Assembly: GCA_963930655.1 (NCBI GenBank)
Contig: OZ005614.1
Span: 1,054,001 to 1,118,000, forward strand
DNA length: 64,000 bases
Direction: 5' to 3'
From: Myrica gale
Taxonomy: Eukaryota; Streptophyta; Magnoliopsida; Fagales; Myricaceae
The translations under genes and the position numbers were made by a program. A model generated the notes under the pieces. It was not told the DNA's origin. It saw nothing but the letters and a program-made list of their open reading frames with translations, and did not search any database. This document shows positions 11,559 to 24,456 of this stretch, piece after piece (position 1 is the first letter of the stretch; every line of letters starts with the position of its first letter).

Positions 11559-12609
11559 CACGAATCAAACAAGACCCAAAATATAAAATCGACAGGAATT
11601 TCCAAAGATCTGACCGGTGGTGGTCCTCTCAGATCTTTTAGCCCGTCTTCGATGTCTCACCGGTCACGAATAAGATCTTGGGAAAGAGCGAAACAGAGAG
11701 AAGCGTACTGGGGCGGCTGTTGTGAAACAACAAGTGCGTTGTGTCGGGATGTTGGAGAGGAGTAAGGGGGATGGATTCTCTTACAAAAAGAAAGAACCCA
11801 AACAAATGGTGAAGAAAGATAACGAGAGGGAAGTGTTAAAATTAAGTTCCTGGTGGTTGATCAGTAGTTAATTCCCCTCTCTCCTCTCTCTTCCATTCCC
11901 TTTATTTCTTTATCGAGTGTTTCGGATGATCTGACTTTGAGTCTCACGCCTCCCTCTCTTCGCTCTCTCGTCCTTAATCCATGGAAGTAGAAACATTAAA
12001 AAAAGTAAAAAAATATAAAATTAATCTATATATTTTGATCAAAAATTAAATAAATCATTCAATTTTAAAATATATAAAATTAATCTTTAAAAATTAAAAT
12101 CTATCAAAACTTTAATTATTTTGAGATTTTTTAATGATTTTAAACTTTAAAAACTAATGTCATGTATTTTAAAATTTATTTAATTTTTAGGCAGACCACA
12201 AAACGATTGTATTCCAACAGAAAATCCAAATCAAAACGGCGAGTACCGTACTTTTAGATGATATATCACGTACCTCTTCTTTTTTTGTTTACTATAAATG
12301 TATACGTATTTTTATATTATAGTTCCGAGTTCTGATGATAATCGAATTGTTTGTCCCAATTATTTGAGATCAATATTAATAAATTCATCAAATAATTATT
12401 TACTATTATAATATATTAATAAATTATAATAATTTTTGCTAATTGAGGATAACTTAAAAATTGAAAGGGACATTCAAGCTAGCTACTAACAAAATATTCG
12501 AATTACACTCTCGATTAATTGCTAATTATTTTAATAACTCTGTTAACAATATTAGTAAGGCCGAATAGTCTGCATCCACACAGTCTCGGAATATTCCACC
12601 GTCACTTTA
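11559..12609. other. Promoter region of the transporter gene and AT-rich intergenic DNA
   Basis: 11559-11970 is the mixed-composition leader and promoter of the minus-strand transporter, with CT-rich tracts near 11880-11970. 11990-12560 is very AT-rich with no coding potential. Confidence 0.4.
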
Positions 12610-12777
12610 GGGGTGCGTTTACACAAAATATTTCACCAACTCCTAATAAAATACTACAATATAATCTCTCTCTCTCTCATAAAAAAATATAAAAAAATTA
12701 CAAAAATTATAAAAAAATTACATCTCCTCACTTTTTCACTAAACTCAATACCAAAATTTTTACAACACAAACATACT
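12610..12777. mobile_element. Tourist/Harbinger-like MITE copy A
   Basis: This segment begins GGGTGCGTTTACAC and ends near ACAACACAAACATACT. It is recognisably the same sequence as the complement of 26473-26650, sharing for example CTCCTAATAAAATA, TATAATCTCTCTCTC and TTTTCACTAAACTCAATACC. It is short, AT-rich and non-coding, with imperfect inverted ends. The superfamily assignment is an inference from the better-preserved copy. Confidence 0.6.
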
Positions 12778-14125
12778 AGAAAAAACAGCAGCATATCTTT
12801 CCCGACGGATGCCTAAAATATTCGCATTTTTATGAGATATGTATCAAGCCAACCACCAGAAGGGAGATAAGAAGATTAGGACCAGGATCCCCTGCAGGGG
12901 TGCAATAGGAGAGAGACAGACCATGGGTCCCACATTTTGTCTCTCTCTTCTCCTTTGTTGGTATACTGCAGAGGAGCCGGATCCGGAAGATTATCTAATT
13001 AAAATTTCTGGTACGTGGGTGTTTGTTGTGATCACATTAGAGCTTGTGACGGAGACATCAAGTGAAGTTGTACAGTTTCTGTACAATAATACACTAGCTA
13101 ATAGCTATATGCATTGACCAATTTATTACTCTTTGGTTGATTTTCAGGAATCACTAATTAGTGGGAGTGCAGCGATAGGTCATCAGAAGACTATATTAAG
13201 GACATTAATCATGAACAAGTATTGGGCTTGGCAGGACTCGGGAAAAAAAGAAACAAGAGTTTGGGCTTAGAAGGGCCCAAAAGGCCCATTTTCCCTTTAT
13301 TGGGCTAGATTAGGCCTTACATACCCGAGGGTTCGAGAAACTTTAAAAAGTTCAGCTCAACCCCATAAATAGAAGCATATTTAGGTGGTTGTGCTCTCTC
13401 CTCTGGAAGTTGGGCGAATGATTTGGAATTCCATTTGGATGGTGGGTTTGGCTTTTCAAGTGGGATTTGATAAAATTCCTGGCTTCAGTCAAAGGATATT
13501 TGCAATTTCCCTTTCATCTGATTTCATTTCAGTTGTTCTCTTCCTGCTTTTATTCTTTTGTTGGGCTAGCTGTTTAGACGAAGAACAAAGGGAATTCTAA
13601 AATTAAGTTCTAGACAGTCTATTATGTCAGGACCTGAGAAAATGACAACATTTAGCCACAAATTGATTGCTTCAGTTGCTTGGTAGAACAGTCAACTATT
13701 ATATTAGGCTTGAGCTCTTCAATCCCATTTACATATATGAATTAGGCTAAATAATTGACCCTGCTTTACTTGAGCTTTTCTAATGGAAATAATTACACCA
13801 TCACTACCTGCACCGCGGCACCTCCATCCAATATCTTCCACAAAAGAATGGATATACACAGACGATTTCTGGGGCAAAACTTTTTGTCCTTGTCGGTTAG
13901 TGCGAGACAATTTAGAGAGTTAATGCCTTCTACTGGCGATCATGGAACACCACGGGTCCACGATCACCCGTAGGGTCCATCAGTTCCATGCTGGGGATTA
14001 CAGACAAGGTCCTAGCTTGAAAATCAATATCATATAGTAATACTGGCCTGGCTAATACTTCCTCTAACCAAAGGGAACCCAAAAATCAAAGAACCAAAAG
14101 AGAAAAAAAGGAATTACGATTCAAT
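12778..14125. other. Intergenic region with an orphan promoter-like segment
   Basis: No ORF with recognisable similarity was found. 13221-13372 looks like a promoter (separate entry). 13620-14125 is the 3' flank of the ARM-like gene. Confidence 0.4.
13221..13372 (+). promoter_or_regulatory. Promoter-like segment: repeated site II (TGGGCY/GGCCCA) motifs and a TATA-like box
   Basis: Three TGGGCT motifs (near 13223, 13261 and 13301) and two GGCCCA motifs (13270-13290) cluster within 90 bp. A TATA-like CATAAATAG follows at 13364-13372. Site II clusters are known from plant promoters of translation, organelle-biogenesis and snoRNA genes. No recognisable gene follows on the plus strand, so the target is unknown. 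Confidence 0.4.
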
Positions 14126-15314
14126 CTAATTCCAAGGTGAAGAGCCCCACAGTACGTCTGCCTCAATGGTGGCCGACTCTGAGCCAGAAACAGAGGCCTC
14201 TCTGACTCTCCTCAGTATATCTCGTTTAAATTCTCTTTTCTCTATTCTATTCAACCCTTCTCCTACTTCTAATTGCACTGCAAACCTTGTGACACAGTTT
14301 TCGAATGGGTATTTCTGCGTATTTTCACTGTCTTTGTTCCCCATTTTGGTTTCTGCCTCTGTTTCCGCGCTAACACCTCCGGTCTCTTTCTCGGGCACAC
14401 TACTCCCATGGTCGAATCTCTGCAATTCCATAAGCTTCTCGACCAAATCTTCTCCAAGCATCGCTTCGATAACTTCTTTCCTCCCAAAGTAAGCAAGCTC
14501 AAGGATGCAGTCCAAGGCCGCAGCTCCTATAGACCAATTTTCTGAGCTCAAGAGGTGGATAATTCTTGGGAGTTGGCAGTTCGATTCCATTTCATCTATT
14601 AAAGGAGTTCTAATAAATTTGATCAGTGAGCAGAGAACTTGAATCGAACAACACGAACCCATCGAAATCAAGGCTCCAACAGTAGGACCCATAAACACCA
14701 ATCCCACAAAGACATTCTTGTTGAATCTAACTAGAGCATCCACAACAAGAGCTGCTTCAGCTCGAACACTCTCCGAACAACTCAGAGTTACTAAGGATTG
14801 ATTCCGTAATCGAAAATACCTTTGCTTGCAAAACCAAATCTTGAAACCCTCTATCGAAACCTTGACGCACACGATTTCTAAACTCAATCAAGATCTTAAC
14901 TTTCATAAACTCATCCTCCGATTCTGTCAACGTTGTTACAAGACATTGAATAATGCGGCGGTCAAGAAGCGCTTGAACTTCAGCCTCTGTCGTGTATGCA
15001 ACCCCGGCAATCTTGTAGTTTGTGATTTGACGGTGAAGGATTACTTTGAGGCCATATCCCTGGGATTTTTCAAGCTTATCGAGTAGGGCCTTGAGGTTGC
15101 GGATCAACTGAGAGAGGTTAAAAAATTTCGGGTCACTGGAAAGAACGGTGCTGGCCTCGGCTTCAAGTTTTGAAAGAGCTTCAGCTGTGGTTTTCGGATT
15201 GGTGTTGTATGAAAGGGAAATGGGGTTGCTCTGTAGACCTTTGGAGGCGTTCTTCATCGCTTCCAGCAGAGTTAGAACACGTTGATTTTCTAGTTCCTCA
15301 TCAACTTCTGCCAT
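14126..15314 (-). pseudogene. Armadillo-like helical repeat protein gene, interrupted by a frameshift
   Basis: An intronless reading frame starts at MAEVDEELENQRVLTLLEAM (15314) and runs about 185 codons to a stop at 14757. The same protein continues in the next frame from about 14780 (SESVRAEAALVVDALVRFNK) to the natural end (LWGSSPWN, stop 14126-14128). Removing a single T from GAGTTGTTCGG (about 14775) would rejoin them, so this looks like a one-base insertion. The helical character (ALLDRRIIQCLVTTL, IIHLLSSENWSIGAAALDC) and the C-terminal FAVQLEVGEGL...LRRVREASVS match a family of uncharacterised plant ARM-repeat proteins. Function is unknown. It could be a recent pseudogene or an assembly error. 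It sits downstream of the MATH gene on the same strand. Confidence 0.7.
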
Positions 15315-15450
15315 GGTTGCTTAGGTTTTTTATCAGTATGTACTGTCACTTCTCTTTTTCTTTAATAAGATTGACTTATCAAAAAAAAAAAGTGGAGAAA
15401 ACTACCACCTGGGGGTGGGGGTGGGAGAGAGAGACCGAGAGAGAGATGAA

Positions 15451-15678
15451 GGCTATGTTTGTTTCATATCTCAAAAAAATTTCAAAAACTTCTCATTCAC
15501 TTTTTCATCAATTCCAATACTTTTTCATCAATCCCAATAATTTTTTCAACAATCCCAATAACTTTTTACAAATTTCAATAACTTTTAACACACTTTTCAC
15601 CAATCCCAAGAGAATCTACACTACTTCCAAAAAGAACAAAAAACAAAAATTGTTTTGAGATCTAAATCAAACATAGCC
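15451..15678. mobile_element. MITE with 11 bp perfect inverted ends
   Basis: GGCTATGTTTG at 15451-15461 is repeated inverted as CAAACATAGCC at 15668-15678. GAA flanks both sides, a possible 3 bp target duplication. The interior is a non-coding run of CAATCCCAATAA-like units. It lies in the promoter of the ARM-like gene, between that gene and the MATH gene. Confidence 0.7.
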
Positions 15679-15993
15679 GAAAACTCTGGAAACAATTAGC
15701 AAAACTTTGTAAAAGGCCTATGATTAACTTTTAAGAGAGATGCAAATGAGTATGGCATTTGCAAACTGTTAGTTCTATTGGACTTTTCCTCACTTCCATT
15801 CCAAAACCAACCCGGCCCATCCTCGCATGATCCTTAATTATTTCTCTCCCCAGTGCGTGTTCCAACAGTTCTACCAGTTAAAATGCCAAAAAATTAACTC
15901 GAAAGAAAAATAACATGCCTTCATATTGAGATGTCACCCAGCCCTACTGAATTGAGTGAAACATCCGCAAAAAGGACCGACCGAAGAATTCAA
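15679..15993. other. 3' flank of the MATH gene
   Basis: Short intergenic stretch, probably the 3' UTR of the MATH gene. No other feature seen. Confidence 0.4.
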
Positions 15994-18900
15994 TTATTGG
16001 TTGTACCAGGGTCCAATCGCACCATTCACATGCCCATTGCTGTGGATCCCAACCCCATTCGGTATGAGTGGAGGAGGCAAACCAACGGGCATTGGAGCTG
16101 GTGCAGCAGGGTACAACCCATGATTGTGTGGATGGGTGTGCGGGCTCACAAGAGTACTGCCGGCAGGACTCCCTTTCCGCTGTTGAAGAGCATGGATCTG
16201 TCTGAGCCCTTCTTCATGAATACGTGACAATGTCTCCAATTCCTTCATTGATAGATCTTCCAAACCAGCACCATATAGAGGGGCATGTCGCGACATTTCT
16301 TCCTGGAGTGAAGCCTCCAAGGTGTGAATATAGTGCTGCAAAAGAAAGGAAACAGACATTTCCAGCCAGTGTCATTATTTGAGTAAAGATATAACATGAG
16401 AGACAGAGATGAAGGGCAAGTCCACAAAATTTAATGAGAATTTAAATAAGCATGATAGTAACTAGAAGACTAATCAAAGCCAAATTCGACATTCTGGGCC
16501 AAAGAGCTCAAACAGTCTCCCACTCATTGATAGTGCCCGCTCTTTTTGCTCCGCGTGATTATTAGTGCCCAATAGGTCCAAAATGCCACATTCAATCCAT
16601 CCACTTTTAACTTATTTCACAATATGTGAGTTACCCAATCAGCCTTACCGATTCAATACTTCATTCAGTCCAACGGGTTACATCATCTAGCAGAATTTAT
16701 ACAGCAAAGTAGCTAGTTGATCATAATGAAGGTATGCCACTATTTTGTTTGAGTTTGCAAAGTATCGATACATTTGTTAGTTTGATTGAGGAAGAATCGC
16801 AACTGAGCAACTTGAAATCTAAACAACCCAAGTGATAAACGACCGAGATGAGGATTAATAATGGACATGGAAAGGAAAAAGAAATTAAAAAAAGCACAAG
16901 CTATTTAGAGTATAAACCTGGCACGCCTGCAATTTTGACTCCATCCCATCAATATATGCTTCACAACGAGCAACCTGTTCTTCCTTCTCCCGTTTCTCTC
17001 CTTCAGTTTGCCCCACTGTTTGTGTCAATCGCCGAACTTCATCCTCCAGTGACTGTCGGATTTCCTCTCGAGTCACATTCTCTGTAGCATACCTTTTCAG
17101 TTCTTCATCAAATCTTTTCCGTGCGGCTTCAGCACTCTTCAATCTTTCAGCAAGAGCATTTTTCTCCTTCAAAACTTTCTGTCACGCAAATTGCAGTCAG
17201 GAGAAGGCAAGAGAAGGTAGCAAGTGCAAAGCAAGAAAAGATAGTAGGAGCTGAAAGATCTTCAAAAGAAAAAAGAGGGAAACACGTGTGATCATCCCTA
17301 TTAGCAAAGGGAGAACAAGTAGAATAAGCTGAAAACCGTTGAGAAGAAAAAGGATGAGGTGTGAAAACTTAGAGAAGCCATGCAAGGAATAAATTCAAAA
17401 CATAACATTAACTGTACAGTTGAAATGATAATGTTTTCTACTAATTTCAATGGGAGTGTAATAAGTTGAAAGAAGACTGAATTTTTTTTTTCCTTTCTAG
17501 CTGCTTATAAAGCCTTGCGAAAGAAATCATTAAACCCTCACGCATAAACAATAATACACACCTGCTTAGAAAAAAAAAGAAAAGAAGCAGTAATACACAC
17601 CCATTTCTGAATTTCCTCGAAATAAAAACTAAAAATATTCATTTCTAGCTGATAATAAAGCCTGGCATAGGAAATGATTAAACATTCATGGATAAACAAT
17701 AATACATCAAACAAGGAAAATCTTCATGTAAAATTTAAGCAGGATCCAGGGAAACTAGGAAGTAGGAACCCAGACACCATGTAGTGCAAATAAACGCATT
17801 AATTTGGAAAAATCAAGCAATGCGTATACATCCACAGAGACAGGTAGGTAAATTACAAGGAATTCTCTCCGAATGTAAGCATGTTGAAAAATGCAGCCAA
17901 TGGTCATACAAGATGCACATAGTCATCCTACTGAACAACCATTATCAGAGTTTAAATCCAAATATAACTAAAATTGATATGTACCGTAAAAAAGTATAAC
18001 ACCTAAAATCTGAAACACAGCGCTCTTGTTTGTCTTGCTAAAAGTATCTGGAACAGAATAAAAGGAAGGGAGCTGGGGGGCCAAAAGTAAGGTAATCTTA
18101 TACCTTTAATTCATCACGTTTACGGGACTTCAATTGGAAGAGTTGTGTCTCCGCATCATGAAGACGATCCTGAAGAACTTTCTTCTCTGCTGTGAGCTTT
18201 GCAATTTCATCATCCCGCTCTGAGCGAAGCCACTCAAGCTGACTCTCAACTTCTTGTATTCGTTCAGACAGCTCCTTCTTTTCCCGAGCAAACCGATCCA
18301 TCTCAGCCCTCATTTCAGACTGCCATTTCATAGAAGCTTCAATTTCACATTCTCCAAAAATACTAGCAAGATGTGAAATCCCTAATCATATCATTCTAAT
18401 TAAGACATCAATACCTTGAGGTGATTGTTGCTGGCCTCCGATTCAATTAGTTTTTGTGACATGCTTGCTTTCTCTCTAACCATATTGGCAATTTCAGCTT
18501 TTCCTTCCTCACGCATGCGAATAATTTCATCTTCACTAGCACAAAGCTGGTGCCAAAGAGCAGCTCGATCAACATTGGAAAGTTCAGCAACCTCCCGTAT
18601 CATGCTTAAAATTGGCCTAATTATTTCTTGCTCCTCAAAAACCAAAGTGACCAATATATCCAAATCTAAGTCCATTTCACGACTACTATCTGTAGTGCTA
18701 GTGGTCCGGTCAACAAGTCTCTTTAGCATCCTTCCTCGGTACGATTCATCAGCATACCACTTAAACAAAATTGTGTACAGGATCTTCACAAATTCCTTCA
18801 CAGAAGGATCTCTTGAGAGGGCCAATGTCTCAGCAAGACCAAGAACTGAAGTAAAATCATCTTGCTGGCCTGTCAGCTGCTCATTGGCATCACCCTCTAC

Positions 18901-21900
18901 TAAAGCATCTGCATGCTGATAACTCTCAGTGACAAAACTGGCACTAAGATTCAATCTTTGAGCAAGGCGCCTTTCCAAGACCATGGCCACTGATTGAGCC
19001 ACAATGGCGCCCCGAGCTACAGCTCTTTCAAATGTTTGAGAAGCTTCAGCGGCTAGGCAAGGTATAGACAACATCTCGATGAGGATATAAATGTCAGAAA
19101 AATGATGACCAGCACAGAAAGCTTGCTCTTCAACTAGATGCAGCCTTTCCGAAGTCGACCCATATTCCCCAAATAAAAGTCCACGCGGAATTGTTGAACA
19201 ATTATCACCAAAATCTTCATCACAATCAATATCTCTAAGCATGGTTTCAGCAACATCTCCCCAACTATTCACAGTTTCACTTAGAAAATTAAGAACACAA
19301 GGAGACACCTCAACACCCAAATTTTTTAGCCTCACACGAACAGATCTGACCTACAATGGAGAGAAAGAAGGTTAATTCCTTCAAAGAAAAGCACTTCAAA
19401 AATTAGAATCACAACAAAAGAAAGGAACCCAGTCAAACTTCACATGCATACCGCTTCTGGAAGATGTTGACATTGGGATGCCACTTTAAATATAAAATCT
19501 ATGGTCGCGATCAAAGGTTCATCATTTGAGCCAGTCAATAGCTCAAAAGATTGCAATAAAACTCGTTCCCACACTTCATCGCCACACTCTAGTTGACTAA
19601 GAGCACCAAAAACCTAGGAAAACATATAAATTAAATTAGGAGAAGAAAGATACATCGAGGAACATTCAGATAGTGAGACATACGTGCTCCAAAGATGCTG
19701 GTGTTTCCCTATAGTATAACCCCGAGACCACTTGCCGACAAGCCCATCAAGTCATTAAGAAAAATAAATATAGCTTGTGCAGAGACAATCTTACAGGTAT
19801 CCTCAATGCAGGTTCTGCATCTGGCTTTTGGAGTCGTTCAAGAAGCACACAAGCAGCAAGTGGATGTTCAGACTGCTCAACTAATTTGGGTACCAAAGCT
19901 ACCAAGTCTGCTTGCAAATGCTTAGGAGCTTTATCTAATACAAGAGCAATCTTTTGAGCAGACTGAGGCCGTCTTCTTGGTTCTGGACAGCCTTGTGGAA
20001 CAGCTCCATCTAGAGCTCTCAGCGAGTTTACAATCAAGCCCAACAGTTCCTCAGATTGCTCTGGCCACTTTGTCTGAGGAAAATGCAATTTGTTCCGGTC
20101 AATTTCAAAATATCATGCAGTGTTACACATTTAGATCTAAAACCGTACCTTTGAGAGAAGGGGCACATGTTCTGAAGTCACAGCAGATGTTTCCGGTGGA
20201 CAAATGGGTTCTCCAGCAAAAGCTTTTTCTGGTCTACCTATCCCATTCACGTCACAGCTTTGTACAGCAGAAGTACTGCTACCTTCGTTGACACCAGCAT
20301 CCAATCTCTCATATACAGGAAATTGCACAGATTCTGCTGCTCCATTCTCTCTATCAGATTCCAATGGAGTTGCAGCTTCACTTCCATCTGGAGAAGGTTT
20401 TGTGTTGGCATCAGAAGAATCACAGTTAGAACTCCCATCCGAAGGTTGGCAACACTCAACCATAATATCCAGAAGTAAATCAATGATTGCCTGCTGCAAC
20501 ACTTTGACACCCATTAGCAAGTTCATCAAACTGGGGGAAGATTCGTCAGACTTTGTGCCTTTCTTCCCATCATTACTACCAGAGAGCTTGGTTGGAAGAA
20601 GCAAGCGCTTTACTTTAGCAGGGTCATCAAGGTACACACGAAGTCCGGTCAGAAAACCAGCAATTGCACCAGCATCCATTAGAAGCTTTTCTCGTAGGGT
20701 AACCTGTGGTTGTGAAGGATTATCCCCATACGTGAGATGAAAACCAGCTCTAGATAGAAGGTTTCTAAATATATCTTCTTCATCACCACTTATTCCTTCA
20801 CTGTCTTCAGAATCAATGAGTTCATCTGGATCGGTTGTCAAAGCATCCTGATCATCATCCGATGCAAAAACCTGAGAAGAGTTAGACAACACAAGTTACC
20901 ACTACCGCATAAAAGGGAGAAAATAAGCTGGCCAATACATTAACATACAAAGTATAAGCTAATGTTTATGCCAAATACTTAAAGCCAAACAAACAATCTT
21001 TGGAGATCATGAATTTATCCAAAGGATTTCACTCAGGTTATATTAGATAGATGCTAGCTTGAATGAAAATTAGTTACCCTTCTGATCTGAGCATCAGATA
21101 AATATCAATAGAGGGCCCTCTTTTAGGCAACATTGGTTTCAACAACTTGCAATCTGGATCCTATTAGATCAATGCATAATACCATTTCACCTATAAACTG
21201 AACCTATGCTCCAAATCTGTGGTTTTGGCTTTTTCAAGTGTGCTCTATCATTTCCATTCTGATTCTCAGACTTCACCCACTCTTATCTATTCTCTGTACT
21301 CTCAAGTGAAATGCCCATTCGACAAATGCATCATCATACCCCTTGTTATTCTTTTATTGTATAGTCCAAGCCATGTTAGATCTGGAACAAAAATTAGAGA
21401 GGTCACATAAGGGTCCCACAAACATCAGTTTCATTTCTGTAGCTAATGTTGGAGACATTGCTGAACTGTTGAAAAAGCCAACAAACATATTCACACTAAT
21501 ACCTTCTAAATTAATAGGAGCACCTGAACCAAACTTTGTAAATGACTTGCACGTAACACAGAGATGAAACTGACCCACAAATACTAACCTCTAGATCTGA
21601 AAAGTCAAACCAGGGGCAGCAATCCAATATTTCACAGACAAAAACAACAGTGTCACGCACAAGAAACCCTGCATCCGTTTCCAGCATATCCGAAACCTTC
21701 ATGAATTGTAAGACAGAATTATTCCATGTCTTGGTACAAATAGAAGACTCCTTCCACACAGTCTTGACCGGGTTCTTTTGATTCACCACAGCCATCCTGT
21801 ACCTAACCCAAAAGTTTTTATCTGGATCACTACCTACTGATTGATCACTCTCCAAATATATACAAATGGTCTCAAAGGACTCGTACACACCTGTGTCTCA

Positions 21901-24456
21901 GAAGCATAACAACAACCGTCAATAAATACATAAATCAACAATTACAACTACATCTCAAGTAGGGGAAAAGAACGGGAAAGGGACAGATACCTACCAATCC
22001 GAAGCTCACATCCACCAGCCTGAAAAAATTTGCTAAAGATTTTACGAGTCTCCATTATTTCCTTAAAGGACAGGAAATTCTCCACCTTCCATGTAAATGA
22101 ACTTCTTTTCCCAATTGTGTCTATCTGTGAACCAGAACTGGAAGACTCAGTTTCCTGGTCAGTATAGTCCTGCATTATTGATGTCTCCTTTAATATGAGA
22201 ACCTCCGCAGAGAATACAACTGTATCCTGCACAAGAAACCCAGAATCTTGATCAAATAAACTAGTGAGCGTCACAAATTCACGCCAACCCCAGTCCTTAG
22301 CAGCTTTGGAGTAGCGGTTCTGAGATTCCTTTGTGACAGACTTCTCCTCCATCCTCTGGTTCACAACGGACAACCGATGACTCACAAAACAACTCCAATC
22401 ACTGGAAGTATTCCTTGAATCCGTAACTTCAAGAAAAACTGAAAGATGGCATGGTGGCTGAGACTGCCCTGATACCATCAAGATTTTGAGAAATTTCATC
22501 AGTTCGCTCTTCTAAGCACAATCTAAGCAATTTTCAGCGTAGCTCAAATAATCTTAATTGCAAGGACAGAAAATACATCATAAGCCACAATGCATAGGAG
22601 CTAAAACTTGTCCTGCTGCCATCAAGCAAAGTAAAGCAAATAAATTAATATCAGATGTTCACTTCCCTTCACACGGGCTTCAGCAATGAGTTGAAAGGAA
22701 TTCATGTTTAGAGTAGACTTATCACGCTGCAAGGAGACTCAAACTGCATTAAGCTCCAGGGACAAGGGTTATTGTTTAAGAGCACAATGCTAAGCACCAA
22801 TCACCATAGCTCAAATAAGCTCAAGGAAATTGTTGATGAATAGGATAAGTAACACTCGATTAGACGTGTAGAAGATACTAGGAGTCCTGATTGCCTTAAT
22901 TATCCATACAAGAGGGGCATGTCAAACGGTTTTAGAGAAACACCTATAAAGATTACCAATTAAATTCACAGGAACAACAATTTAGCAATGGTTACACCTA
23001 ATGAAATCTCTTATGTAGCGAAATAGTTAAAAGGATCGATCAGATGAGCCAATTAATAAACAATAAATTATCCAGAGGAATAATGAAGAATACCTCGTGG
23101 ATAAACAATGAGACGGCAATCCCTATTCCCAATTTGAAATCTCCTGCTCTTGATGCAAAGACCTGTAATCTTCCTCTTCTTCAAAAGGTCCTTCAACCTC
23201 GTGAAATTCTCAATCTTCCAAGCGAATTTCCCCATGTGACCATCCAATTTCCTTGCCCCGCTTCCACTCCTTCCCCCAATCACCCCTCCACTCTTGGAAA
23301 AGCTACTAAACTCCTTAATTACGTGAAAGGAAGTACTAAAAACGGCAGTATCTTCAATCAGAAATCCCGATCCTGTCCCAATAAAATCCGACATCTTCAT
23401 ATAATCATTCCAACCCAAACTTGTATTGTCCCCACTCTTATTATCCCCTGCAAACCTCCCATAGGAGTCCCTATGCATGTGATTTGACCCGGGCTTTTGA
23501 TTCAGCACGGACATTCGGAACAAACACCAACAACTCCTATCGGACAAAATAACCGTCTTCTCCGTGTCCTTACTCTCCAAACACATAGACAAATACTCTA
23601 TCCCATTCACGGAGCTCTGATAAACACTGATTCTAAGATTACACTCTCCAGCCGGGAACACCGGGCTCATTATCTTCTGCGTCTTTATCATCTCCTTAAA
23701 CAGACTAAAATTATGCACTTTCCAAGTGAACTTGCCGCTCAAAACGTCAGATACGGGGCCCGAGACCACCGACGAAGAAATCGTTGACGAGGCCGAGGAG
23801 GACTGAACCTCAATGTTATCTCGGGTGAAATTAACGGACTCGTTCAGGATTAATATATCCGCAGTTATCAAAACGGTGTCGTTGTTCGAAAGAAAACCCA
23901 ATTTAGAATCGAAAACAGTGGAGGAGGGAGTGAAATCGCACCAACCGTGGGATTTCTTCTTGCTGGAGAACCGGTGCCAGGAATCGCGATGAATGGTCTT
24001 AGAATCATCGGCAAAGTTGACGATGGCGAGGCGGTAGCTGGCGAAGCAGTCCCACTTGGAGGAGGAGGTGCCGCGAGGGTCCATGATTTGAAGGTAGATG
24101 GAAATGTAACCCGGCAAAGCTTGCGAGTCGCCCTTAGGGTACACAAGGAGGCGGCAATCATAGCCGCCGACCTCGAAGTACTTGCTCCACAGAGCCCTAG
24201 CCTTGATTCTTGGAAAATTCTGGACAGTCCACCGGCACACGGCGGAGAACTCGCCGCGCCTTTCCACCGTTACGCTTTCCTGAGCCCCGCCCCCGCCGTC
24301 CCTGGGCCCCACCGCCAGGTCCTCCGCCGCCGCCGCCGTCGATACTGATGGAACCTTGTCCGATGATGATGACGATAACGCCGAAGGCTGCGATTGCTCC
24401 AACAGAACCGCTGCAGAGGAAGAAGATGAGACTGCCTCTGTTGAACTCTGCTTCAT
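15994..24456 (-). CDS. Four-MATH-domain coiled-coil protein (At2g25320-like TRAF-like family)
   Basis: Ten exons (minus): 23094-24456, 21995-22468, 21589-21890, 20149-20871, 19795-20073, 19452-19613, 18415-19350, 18104-18319, 16918-17178, 15994-16335. Splice phases all agree, predicting 1685 residues without a break. After a Ser/Ala-rich N-terminus come four MATH/TRAF-like domains, at about residues 69-208 (CRWTVQNFPRIKARALWSKY), 241-375 (GKFTWKVHNFSLFKEM), 408-545 (GKFAWKIENFTRLKDLL) and 575-710 (SSFTWKVENFLSFKEIM). An acidic stretch follows (ASDDDQDALTTDPDELIDSE). Then come a helical middle region, long coiled coils (REKKELSERIQEVESQLEWL, KEKNALAERLKSAEAARKRF) and a Pro/His-rich tail. This equals the architecture of Arabidopsis At2g25320 (about 1670 residues). 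MATH domains bind peptide partners, and the cellular role is not established. Confidence 0.93.

Noticed and set aside
15170..15658. Plus-strand ORF across the ARM gene start and the MITE
   Set aside because: Antisense shadow of the ARM-like gene extended through a MITE; no protein-like conservation.
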